Of a DNA stretch of 42,193 nt, positions 9,799 through 17,037 are shown piece by piece. How positions within the stretch are numbered: position 1 is the stretch's first letter; each line of letters starts with the position of its first letter. Source of the DNA: Candidatus Anoxychlamydiales bacterium (lineage in GTDB: Bacteria; Chlamydiota; Chlamydiia; Chlamydiales; SM23-39); NCBI GenBank assembly GCA_011064875.1, contig JAAKFV010000006.1, positions 1 through 42,193 of the forward strand, read 5' to 3'. The notes beneath the pieces were generated by a model. That model had not been told where the DNA came from, searched no databases, and was given only the letters and a program-made list of their open reading frames with translations. The position numbers were made by a program, and so were the translations under genes.

Positions 9799-10995
9799 TT
9801 AAAAATCAAATCTTGCACTCACAGTAAGTCCATGTAAGAAAAGATCACCTGGCTTTACTTGCTTTGTAAAATCCTGAAATTGTGTTGAGCCAAAAGTTTG
9901 ATCATAACTAGACATATAGTTTGTATGAGAATACCTTTGAACTTCATAAGAAGCAGTGAGATCAAAATGCCATTTGTCTGATCTAAAATATGAGCCCCAG
10001 CCAAGGCCTATAGAAAAATCCTCTACATCTCTTACAATATATTTTTTATCTTTTATCAGATTAGGATTTAAACTAGGATTTATAGGACCAAATGCACCTA
10101 TAGCCGTTACAACGTGAGAGCCTGAAATTTTATTAGATGCAAACATTATATCGATAGATCCCCTGCCAAATAACCTAAAATTTTTAAAGAAAAACCAATT
10201 CATATTTAATCCAAATCTAGGCCCCAGAGCCCAAGAATCATTATTCAAAGATAAGTTATTCGATATAATAATATTTGGATCTGCAAGATTTGGGAGGAAA
10301 GAAAATTGATGTCCATAATTTTGATCTAACCAATGAGCAGATCCTCCAGCAAATGGTCTAAATACCAAATTTGTACCTATATAATATGATCTAGCAAGCT
10401 CTAGATCAATTTTATCTAGATGCATTTTCCAATTGCTCTGTATTGGTGTTGTAAATCTATCTGCAGTTGATACTAATAAATGATCAATAAACCAAAAATC
10501 TCGATAAGCTGAGGTTGAATCTTGTAAATCAATATCTAAGCTCGTATTTTCTGAGCCATGAAGTCTTGTATATTCTGCAAAAATATCCCAATTATCATGT
10601 TTAAAGTGAGTGCCAAAACCTACTTTAAAGCCAGGTTCATAATCTTCATCAAATTTTAATATTTGGATATTTCTATCATTTGAAGTTGCATTAGATTCCA
10701 AAACACCAATATCGATTTGATCAGATAACACCTCCCAATAGATAAAACTAGCCGTTACAAATGTATCAATTTTCCCACAAACATCGATTCTTCCAGCAGC
10801 ATTATAGCCTTTTTTAAAGGTATCTTCACAAATTGGATAGCCTCTATCAAATTCACTTTTTGTTTCATTTACACAAGGATCGCAATTAGCTATTTCTTGC
10901 GACTCATCGTTAGATTCTTCTTTTTCTTTAGCAAAAATATTTGTAGTTATTACCATAGTAAAAGCAATAACGAGTATTTTTTTTGAAAAGTTCAT
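9799..10995 (-). CDS. MOMP-like outer-membrane barrel, copy 3
   Basis: 398 residues. Unlike copies 1 and 2, it has a textbook signal peptide (MNFSKKILVIAFTMVITTNIFA, cleavage after FA). An acidic stretch and one CDPC (about 39-42) follow, then RGYPICEDTFKKGYNAAGRIDVCGKID. Barrel landmarks are SFIYWEVLSDQIDIG, YEPGFKVGFGTHFKHDNWD, YTRLHGSEN, HWLDQNYG and the terminal RFDF. AAGGTG lies a few bases before the ATG. A TTGACA promoter lies upstream. It is close to copies 1 and 2 in strands but has longer, unique loops. No strong terminator is visible after it. Confidence 0.93.
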   Translation of the reverse strand: MNFSKKILVIAFTMVITTNIFAKEKEESNDESQEIANCDPCVNETKSEFDRGYPICEDTFKKGYNAAGRIDVCGKIDTFVTASFIYWEVLSDQIDIGVLESNATSNDRNIQILKFDEDYEPGFKVGFGTHFKHDNWDIFAEYTRLHGSENTSLDIDLQDSTSAYRDFWFIDHLLVSTADRFTTPIQSNWKMHLDKIDLELARSYYIGTNLVFRPFAGGSAHWLDQNYGHQFSFLPNLADPNIIISNNLSLNNDSWALGPRFGLNMNWFFFKNFRLFGRGSIDIMFASNKISGSHVVTAIGAFGPINPSLNPNLIKDKKYIVRDVEDFSIGLGWGSYFRSDKWHFDLTASYEVQRYSHTNYMSSYDQTFGSTQFQDFTKQVKPGDLFLHGLTVSARFDF

Positions 10996-11032
10996 TTAAT
11001 CACCTTTTATATACATATATGTCTAATTATTT

Positions 11033-11061
11033 TAAATATTCACAAAATTATTAAATGTCAA
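11033..11061 (-). promoter_or_regulatory. Sigma-70-type promoter of barrel copy 3
   Basis: On the minus strand: TTGACA (11056-11061), a 17-bp spacer, TATTTA (11033-11038), about 38 bp before the ATG. The surrounding TTTAATTTGACA matches the copy 2 promoter. Confidence 0.55.
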
Positions 11062-11114
11062 ATTAAATACACATATAGCTAGATATTTTAATAATAAAAA
11101 AACCAAAAATAATG

Positions 11115-12263
11115 TTAAAAATCAAATCTTGCACTAGCTGTTAGTCCATGTAAAAAAAGATCGCCTGGTTTCACTTCGTTTGCCTCTAAGTTAATTTGAG
11201 AGGCATATGACATATAGTTTGTATGAGAATACCTTTGAGCTTCATAAGCTGCAGATAAATTAAAATGCCATTTATCATGCGTAAAATAAGATCCCCAACC
11301 AAACCCTAACTTGAACTCTTCAACATTCCTTAGAGTGTTCTCATCAACTTTCTTTACATTATATGTAACTAAATTTTCATCTCCTGATCCTGAAATTTCA
11401 TTTTCTGCAAAAAGCAAACTAAGAGCTACATGACCAAAAAAATTAAATCTTTTATATAAAATCCAATTTGTTGAAAATCCAATCCTTGGCCCAATACTCC
11501 AAGAATCATTTTTGCTTGAAGAACTGTATAATTGAGTAGTTGTCAAACTTAGATCATATCTTTGATCTAGCCTATGTCCAGATAGAGATATAAATGGCCT
11601 TGCAATCAGATTTTTACCTAAATAGTATGATTTTCCTAACTCTAAATCAATTTTATCTAGATCTATTTTCCAAGTAGATTTTATATCAGTAGTTATAGTT
11701 GATAGGGTAAATTGACTGACATTTGTATGAAACCAAGAAGTATTAAAAGTACCAGTTTTAGAGCTTGGATCAAATAAAGTATTTTTAGTTTTATGAAGTC
11801 TTGTATACTGAGCGAATAAATCCCAATCATTTCTTTTAAAGTAAGTTCCAACTCCTACTTTAAAACCTGGCTGATAATCTGTTTTAAATTTTAAGATCTC
11901 AAATTCTTGAGGAGTAGGAGATGTAATATTTACAGTTCCCAAATCTAGTTGATCTGAAAACTCTTCAAAATAGATAAAATCTGCAGTAATAAAACTTTTA
12001 ATTCCCCCGCAAATATTTATTCTACCTGGAGCATTATATCCCACCGGCAAATCATCTCTACAAATTTGCTCATCTTGAATATAGTTTTGATTTTCACTCT
12101 CTCCTACTGAATAATCACAAATAAGCTCTTGAGTAGGATCTTCTTTTTTTTCGACTAATCTTTGAGCTTCAGTAGGTATAATTTCTTTTTTTCTGCCATT
12201 TAAAAATACACCAATCAAAAAGAAAAAAAATACGTATAATATAAGTTTATTAGAAAATCTCAT
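11115..12263 (-). CDS. MOMP-like outer-membrane barrel, copy 4
   Basis: 382 residues. The N-terminus MRFSNKLILYVFFFFLIGVFLNGRK is an uncleaved-looking hydrophobic segment. The CDPC motif of the other copies is replaced by CDYSV, so one of the two conserved Cys is lost. Barrel landmarks are RINICGGIKSF, DFIYFEEFSDQLDLG, YQPGFKVGVGTYF, YTRLHKTKNT, HRLDQRYDLSL and the terminal RFDF. Across the barrel it is by far closest to copy 5, so the two derive from a recent duplication or gene conversion. No good Shine-Dalgarno lies at the usual distance; a purine-rich GGGGGAAG is about 25 bases upstream. Confidence 0.92.
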   Translation of the reverse strand: MRFSNKLILYVFFFFLIGVFLNGRKKEIIPTEAQRLVEKKEDPTQELICDYSVGESENQNYIQDEQICRDDLPVGYNAPGRINICGGIKSFITADFIYFEEFSDQLDLGTVNITSPTPQEFEILKFKTDYQPGFKVGVGTYFKRNDWDLFAQYTRLHKTKNTLFDPSSKTGTFNTSWFHTNVSQFTLSTITTDIKSTWKIDLDKIDLELGKSYYLGKNLIARPFISLSGHRLDQRYDLSLTTTQLYSSSSKNDSWSIGPRIGFSTNWILYKRFNFFGHVALSLLFAENEISGSGDENLVTYNVKKVDENTLRNVEEFKLGFGWGSYFTHDKWHFNLSAAYEAQRYSHTNYMSYASQINLEANEVKPGDLFLHGLTASARFDF

Positions 12264-12416
12264 ATTTTATTAGATAATAATTCACTTCCCCCTAGGCTTT
12301 TACATATTACATAAAAGAATTAATATTCAATTATTATCTAAAAAAACTTATAAATTATTTATATTTATTAAAAAGACTTAGAAAATCAAAAAATTAGATC
12401 GAATTTTTTATAACTA

Positions 12417-14387
12417 TTAAAAATCAAATCTAGAAGAGAGCGTCAATCCATGTAAGAAAAGATCTCCTGGGTTTACCTCGTTTGACTCTAAGTTTATTTG
12501 AGATACATAGGACATATAATTTGTATGAGAATATCTTTGAGCTTCATATGCTGCAGATATATTAAAATGCCATTTATCATGTGTAAAATAAGATCCCCAT
12601 CCAAAACCTAGCTTTAGCTCTTCAAGATCTCTTAGAATATATTTATCGATCTTTTTCACATTATAAATAACTAAATTTTCATCTCCTGATCCTGAAATTT
12701 CATTTTTTGCAAACATTAAGCTGAAGGCTCCATATCCAAAAAGATTAAATCCTTTATAGAAAAACCAGTTCATTAAAAGTCCAAGTCTTGGTCCTATACT
12801 CCAAGAATCATTTTTTATTGAAGATCCATATAATTGGCTAGTTATCAAACTTAAATCATATCTTTGATCTAGTCTATGACCTGCGAGTGATACAAACGGT
12901 CTTGCAATTAAGCTATTGCCTAAATAATATGATCTACCCAGCTCTAAATCAATTTTGTCTAAATCTATTTTCCAAGTAGCTTTTATATCCGTTGTTATAG
13001 TTGATAAGGTAAATTGACTTATGTTTGTATGAAACCAAGGAGTATTAAAAGTTCCTGTTTTGTTGCTTGGATCAAATATAGTATTTTTAGTTTTATGAAG
13101 TCTTGTATACTGAACGAATAAATCCCAATCATCTCTTTTAAAATGAGTACCAATCCCTACTTTAAAGCCCGGCTGATAATCAGTCTTAAATTTTAAAATC
13201 TCAAATTCTTGTGGAGTTGGAGAAGTAATATTTAGAGCTCCCAAATCTAATTGATTTCCAAGCTGCTCGAAATAGATAAATTCTGCAATTATAAAACTCT
13301 CAATTCCCCGACAAATATCAATTCTGCCTGGAGCAGAATATCCTATCGGTAGAGCGTCTCTGCAGATCTGCTGTCCTTGCATATAACCACGACTCTCAGA
13401 CTTTTCAACACAAGGATCACACTCAGGAGGATCTTGAGGTTGACATTTAGAGCAATAACTTACTTGCAAAAGTTCCACAGTCTTTGAATTTTTTAGATCG
13501 TTTTCTGATATTATACTCTGAGATTGATCTAAAATTGGCTTAACATCATATGGGCCATTGAGTATTTGCTTATTTAAAAAATTTCTTAGCATATATTGTA
13601 ATTTCGCGGGACTAAAAGAGCTCTCATCAATCATTTTAACTATTTCATTGTCTGCTTGCTCTTCCAAAGTGGCTCTATCATCTACCATTTTTGATACAAC
13701 ATTTTGCTCTTCTTCTAAAAACTCTTTTTCATCTACATTATTTGCATTTTCATTTTGAGCCTCTTCAACCAAAGAATCTTGTTCATTTTTTTCTTCTACT
13801 ACTTCTTCTTGGGCATCGTCTATAAAAGTATCGTCTACAAAAGAGTCATTTTCATTTATTTCTTCTACTATTTCTTCTTGAGTATCGTCTACAAAAGAGT
13901 CATCCTCATCTGTTGTTTCTGTAGTTATAGACTGCTCTGTTTGTAACTCATCTATGCTATGATCACTTTGAGAAATTCCTTTTGATAGATTTTTATTGAA
14001 AGTATTAGAGAGTTGAAAAAAAACAAATAAAAAAGCTGTAATTAGAATAGAGGGTACAATAAAAGATTTTCTTTTCTTGCTTTTCTCTTTAATTTTTTTA
14101 TTTCTTTTTCTTTTAGTTTTTCTAGACAGTGTCTTCTTGGTTTCCTTATTTATTTTTTCTGTAGTTTTCTTCTTTGTTTTTCTTTTAGTTTTTCTGCTCG
14201 TTTTTTTCTTAACCGTCTTGCTTGTTTTTCGCTTAATTTTTATGTTTGGGTTTTTCTTTCTTTTCTTGTTTATTTTTCCGGTAGTTTTTTTATTTGTTTT
14301 TGTTTTTCTAAACGGTTTCTTCTTGGCTTTTATGTTTGTTTTTCTTCTAGTTTTTTTATTCACTTTTCTTTTGGATGATCTTTTCAT
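12417..14387 (-). CDS. Chimeric MOMP-like barrel with basic block, membrane segment and acidic linker (copy 5)
   Basis: 656 residues, about 270 longer than its sisters. In order: residues 1-108 are Lys/Arg-rich (59 of 108) with a roughly 40-residue internal duplication (KKTTGKIN at 33-40 and KKTTEKIN at 73-80); 109-126 is a hydrophobic segment (FIVPSILITAFLFVFF); about 143-250 is acidic with repeats of the D-S-F-V-D-D-T and E-E-V-V-E-E type; about 255-310 is a polar linker; Cys motifs CSKC and CDPC fall at about 312-326; then the barrel to the terminal RFDF. The barrel is nearly the same as copy 4. The basic block recalls chlamydial histone-like Hc2 in composition only. If the hydrophobic segment is a signal or anchor, the basic block stays cytosolic and the barrel is tethered across the envelope. 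There is no Shine-Dalgarno at the ATG, but no other start gives the basic block, and the frame is open throughout. Confidence 0.88.
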   Translation of the reverse strand: MKRSSKRKVNKKTRRKTNIKAKKKPFRKTKTNKKTTGKINKKRKKNPNIKIKRKTSKTVKKKTSRKTKRKTKKKTTEKINKETKKTLSRKTKRKRNKKIKEKSKKRKSFIVPSILITAFLFVFFQLSNTFNKNLSKGISQSDHSIDELQTEQSITTETTDEDDSFVDDTQEEIVEEINENDSFVDDTFIDDAQEEVVEEKNEQDSLVEEAQNENANNVDEKEFLEEEQNVVSKMVDDRATLEEQADNEIVKMIDESSFSPAKLQYMLRNFLNKQILNGPYDVKPILDQSQSIISENDLKNSKTVELLQVSYCSKCQPQDPPECDPCVEKSESRGYMQGQQICRDALPIGYSAPGRIDICRGIESFIIAEFIYFEQLGNQLDLGALNITSPTPQEFEILKFKTDYQPGFKVGIGTHFKRDDWDLFVQYTRLHKTKNTIFDPSNKTGTFNTPWFHTNISQFTLSTITTDIKATWKIDLDKIDLELGRSYYLGNSLIARPFVSLAGHRLDQRYDLSLITSQLYGSSIKNDSWSIGPRLGLLMNWFFYKGFNLFGYGAFSLMFAKNEISGSGDENLVIYNVKKIDKYILRDLEELKLGFGWGSYFTHDKWHFNISAAYEAQRYSHTNYMSYVSQINLESNEVNPGDLFLHGLTLSSRFDF

Positions 14388-14424
14388 AATTTCTGCATTA
14401 AACTCTTTTGCTTATCTAATTTGA

Positions 14425-14454
14425 GTATTAATTTATAAATGAATTTTTTGTCAA
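14425..14454 (-). promoter_or_regulatory. Sigma-70-type promoter of barrel copy 5
   Basis: On the minus strand: TTGACA (14449-14454), an 18-bp spacer, TAATAC (14425-14430), 38 bp before the ATG at 14387. This supports that start for the long chimeric reading frame. Confidence 0.5.
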
Positions 14455-14459
14455 TTAAC

Positions 14460-14480
14460 AATATCAATTTAATTGATATT
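14460..14480. repeat. Perfect palindrome upstream of the copy 5 promoter
   Basis: AATATCAATT and AATTGATATT flank a single central base, 5 bp upstream of the TTGACA. The form and place suit a dimeric regulator's operator. No regulator gene is nearby. Confidence 0.5.
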
Positions 14481-14597
14481 AAATATTTTATATAAATTTA
14501 CGAATAAAAAAGAGAAGATAAAGATTTCACAAAAATCAATGAAAAAAAATATCTTATAAAAATAAAATCGAATAGTGACAAAAAACTATAAAATAAA

Positions 14598-14625
14598 AAA
14601 GGGAAGATTTTTTAATCTTCCCTTT
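14598..14625 (-). terminator. Terminator of the sixth MOMP-like gene
   Basis: Perfect 12-bp stem AAAGGGAAGATT / AATCTTCCCTTT with a TTTT loop, followed on the minus strand by T-rich sequence. Same hairpin family as those after copies 1 and 2. Confidence 0.92.
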
Positions 14626-14653
14626 AACTTAAATAAAATCTGATTACTAATAA

Positions 14654-15823
14654 TTAGAAATCAAATCTAGCAGCTATTGTTAAACCATGCAAATATAAAT
14701 CACCTGGTTTTACTAAATTACAGGATGCAGATCCCCCACCATCGATATCTCTCATTTGAGAATATCTACTCATATAATTAGCATGAGAGTATCTTTGAAC
14801 TTCATAAGCAACTGACAAATCCATATGCCATTTGTCACTTGTAAAATAAGATCCCCAACCAAGACCAATTGCTAACTCTTCTACATCACGAAGAATATAT
14901 TTTTTATCCTTTCTTAGTGTAAAGTTAGTTGTATTTTGTGTACCGGAACCAGATGCTTCATTTGATGCAAACATCAAACTAGCAGCTGCATTTCCAAATA
15001 GTTTGAAACCTTCATAGAAAATCCATTTAGTATCAAAACCAAATCTTGGACCTATTGCCCATGAATCATTTTTGATTGTGATTGTTCTAGTTGTTGGAGC
15101 AGATCCATATGAAAAAGTTAAACTATAGTTTTGATCTAACCAATGTCCACTACCTCCAATGTATGGTCTAACAATCAAGTTAGTTCCAACATAGAAATAA
15201 CGATCAAGTTCTAAATCGATTTTATCTAGATCCATTTTCCACTTACCTACGATATTTCCACTTATTAAGTCAAAAGTATACGCATTATTTTCACCACCCA
15301 CGAAAAACCATGGAGTGTGGAAAACATCACTTGAGCTAGAAGAAGAAGGAGTATAAGTAGTTGAATTAGTCATATGAAGGCGAGTATATTGTGCATATAA
15401 ACCCCAATCATCATGACCAAAATAAGTACCTAACCCAATTTTAAATCCTGGCTCATAATCGTAGCTGAATTTTATTACTTCATACTCACGAGGAGTTAAA
15501 GATCCTAAATCAACTATACCTAAATCTAACTGATCTCCCATTGGTTCCCAATAAATAAAACTAGCTGTAACGAATGCGTCAATGCCATCACAGATATCAA
15601 TTCTAGCAGGAGCGTTATATGCTTTAGGAAGAGCTCCTTCACATATTTCATATCCTTGCTCGTACGGTTTATTGCGTGACTTCTCATAACAAGGATCACA
15701 ATCAGGTGATTCCTTTGGTGGACATGGATCGCAATAACTTGAAATATCTGAATCATCTGCAAATGCGCCGCTCGTCATTGCAATTGCAGGTAGAATCCAA
15801 GATATTTTCTTAATAAACTTCAT
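14654..15823 (-). CDS. MOMP-like outer-membrane barrel, copy 6
   Basis: 389 residues, with a cleavable signal peptide (MKFIKKISWILPAIAMTSGAFA, then DDSD). The Cys region carries CDPC twice (about 32-53), then GYEICEGALPKAYNAPARIDICDGIDAF. Barrel landmarks are SFIYWEPMGDQLDLG, YEPGFKIGLGTYFGHDDWG, YTRLHMTNS, HWLDQNYSL and the terminal AARFDF. It has the best Shine-Dalgarno of the array (GGAGG eight bases before the ATG). Together with the strong terminator and clean signal peptide this suggests a well-expressed member, possibly the major porin of the cluster. Confidence 0.94.
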   Translation of the reverse strand: MKFIKKISWILPAIAMTSGAFADDSDISSYCDPCPPKESPDCDPCYEKSRNKPYEQGYEICEGALPKAYNAPARIDICDGIDAFVTASFIYWEPMGDQLDLGIVDLGSLTPREYEVIKFSYDYEPGFKIGLGTYFGHDDWGLYAQYTRLHMTNSTTYTPSSSSSSDVFHTPWFFVGGENNAYTFDLISGNIVGKWKMDLDKIDLELDRYFYVGTNLIVRPYIGGSGHWLDQNYSLTFSYGSAPTTRTITIKNDSWAIGPRFGFDTKWIFYEGFKLFGNAAASLMFASNEASGSGTQNTTNFTLRKDKKYILRDVEELAIGLGWGSYFTSDKWHMDLSVAYEVQRYSHANYMSRYSQMRDIDGGGSASCNLVKPGDLYLHGLTIAARFDF

Positions 15824-16091
15824 ACAAAATACCTCCGTTATTTTTAAAAATTTTCAATTTACGCTCTTTAAAAAAACCATTGTAGAAAATCTTGAATAAT
15901 AAAAAAAGAAAAATATTTTTTTTCTCAAACATTTTAAGTTACATTTTTTTCATAGAGACTTTTTTTTTATATTTTTTATAAAGAAGAGATCTTAAGATTT
16001 TTTTTTTACTAATCTAACTTTTTAAAATGTTTTTTCTTAAGAAAAAATTCTTAGATACTTTATTATTAAATTAAGTAAGGAATGTTTATTT

Positions 16092-16502
16092 ATGAATATA
16101 AGAAAAGAAAAAATTGATGCTTTAAAAACCAAAATGAAAATGCTAAATATTAGAGAAGAAGATTTAGTAGAAAAGTTCATTTTAGGTTCTGGAAGAGGTG
16201 GACAAAAAATTCAGAAAACACATAGCTGTGTGTATTTAAAACATATTCCAACAGGTATAGCAGTCAAGTGTCAAAAAGAGAGATCAAGAGCTCTTAATAG
16301 ATATTATGCTAGAAAAGAGCTTGTATCAAAAATAGAACAAAAACTATTTAAAGAAAAATCAGAAAAGCAAAAAAAGATTTTTAAGATTAAAAAACAAAAA
16401 AAAAGAAGATCAAGAAAAGCAAAACAAAAAATGTTTGAAGAGAAGAAAAAATTATCTAAAAAAAAACAGCTAAGAAAACCCCCTAAAATTGAAGAGGACT
16501 AG
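16092..16502 (+). CDS. Class I release-factor-like GGQ protein (MTRFR/C12orf65 type)
   Basis: 136 residues holding only the peptidyl-hydrolysis domain of class I release factors. The GGQ motif is at residues 36-38 in GSGRGGQKIQKTHSCV, followed by LKHIPTGIAVKCQKERSRALNR. The codon-recognition domains are absent. A long Lys-rich C-terminal tail (about 75-130) should bind rRNA or tRNA. This layout and the wording after GGQ are closer to the mitochondrial MTRFR/C12orf65 group and its bacterial relatives than to ArfB, so a role in rescuing stalled ribosomes or released large subunits is likely. AAGGA lies upstream of the ATG. The stop overlaps a palindrome shared with the converging gene. Confidence 0.88.
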   Translation: MNIRKEKIDALKTKMKMLNIREEDLVEKFILGSGRGGQKIQKTHSCVYLKHIPTGIAVKCQKERSRALNRYYARKELVSKIEQKLFKEKSEKQKKIFKIKKQKKRRSRKAKQKMFEEKKKLSKKKQLRKPPKIEED

Positions 16503-16507
16503 TCCTC
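16494..16507. terminator. Palindrome at the junction of two converging genes, possible bidirectional terminator
   Basis: GAGGACTAGTCCTC is a perfect 14-bp palindrome covering the TAG stop of the GGQ gene and ending 3 bp before the stop of the converging gene. A wider imperfect stem (AAGAGGACTA / TAGTCTTCTT) can form instead. No long T tract follows, so termination would be weak. Confidence 0.35.
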
Positions 16508-16509
16508 GA

Positions 16510-16878
16510 TTAGTCTTCTTTAAAAAGTTTTCCATGTTTTTTATTAGCTTTAAACATTTGAGCAAGTTCATCTCTTTTAAATTTATCTATAGCTTCTTTT
16601 ATAGTGCCTTTTTCGAAATAAAAAACTTTTATATTTGCTTTAGATAAAATATCAAAAGCATGAGGCCCAATGCTTGTTACAATCATTACCTGAGCTTTTA
16701 GATCAATAGCTTTTTTTGCTATTTCATCTCCTGGGTGTTTATCGTGAAGAAACTCATTTTCAAAAACCTCCCAAACATCTTTTTCTGAATCCATAAATAT
16801 AAAATATTTCGCTTTTGAGAAATGTTCATCGATTTTGTTTGTAATATCTTCCCCACTAGATGGAACTAAAATTTTCAT
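16510..16878 (-). CDS. NifX/NafY-type dinitrogenase cofactor-binding domain protein
   Basis: 122 residues with the fold of the NifB/NifX/NafY C-terminal domain (Nitro_FeMo-Co family): an N-terminal MKILVPSSGEDITNKIDEHFSKAKYF, where the EHFSKA stretch is typical, a middle GDEIAKKAIDLKAQVMIVTSIG, and a late VFYFEKGTIKEAIDKF. Stand-alone members are common in anaerobes and are thought to carry iron-sulfur or Fe-Mo cofactors. No nitrogenase gene is in the window, so a general Fe-S or redox role is more likely than nitrogen fixation. AGGG lies before the ATG. Confidence 0.88.
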   Translation of the reverse strand: MKILVPSSGEDITNKIDEHFSKAKYFIFMDSEKDVWEVFENEFLHDKHPGDEIAKKAIDLKAQVMIVTSIGPHAFDILSKANIKVFYFEKGTIKEAIDKFKRDELAQMFKANKKHGKLFKED

Positions 16879-17037
16879 GAAACCCTAAACTTAAAATTTT
16901 AATTTGAAAATACCTCTGATATAAGCATTTGTCAAGTATTGATTTTAATATATTTTAATTAGATTAATTGCTATAATAATTGATATATTATGTAATAATA
17001 CATAGATAATTTAATACTATATAAAGGAGACAAAGTA

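Noticed and set aside
13558-13946. Two short plus-strand frames opposite the acidic linker
   Set aside because: Opposite-strand by-products of the Glu/Asp repeats in a well-supported gene.
14077-14424. Plus-strand frame of 115 residues, very hydrophobic and Phe/Leu/Val-rich
   Set aside because: It is the mirror of the Lys/Arg-rich block of the chimeric barrel gene: AAA and AGA codons read as TTT and TCT on the other strand. No ribosome site.
16510-16878. Nitrogen-fixation gene cluster
   Set aside because: A single NifX/NafY-like domain without nifH, D, K or B nearby does not support nitrogenase.
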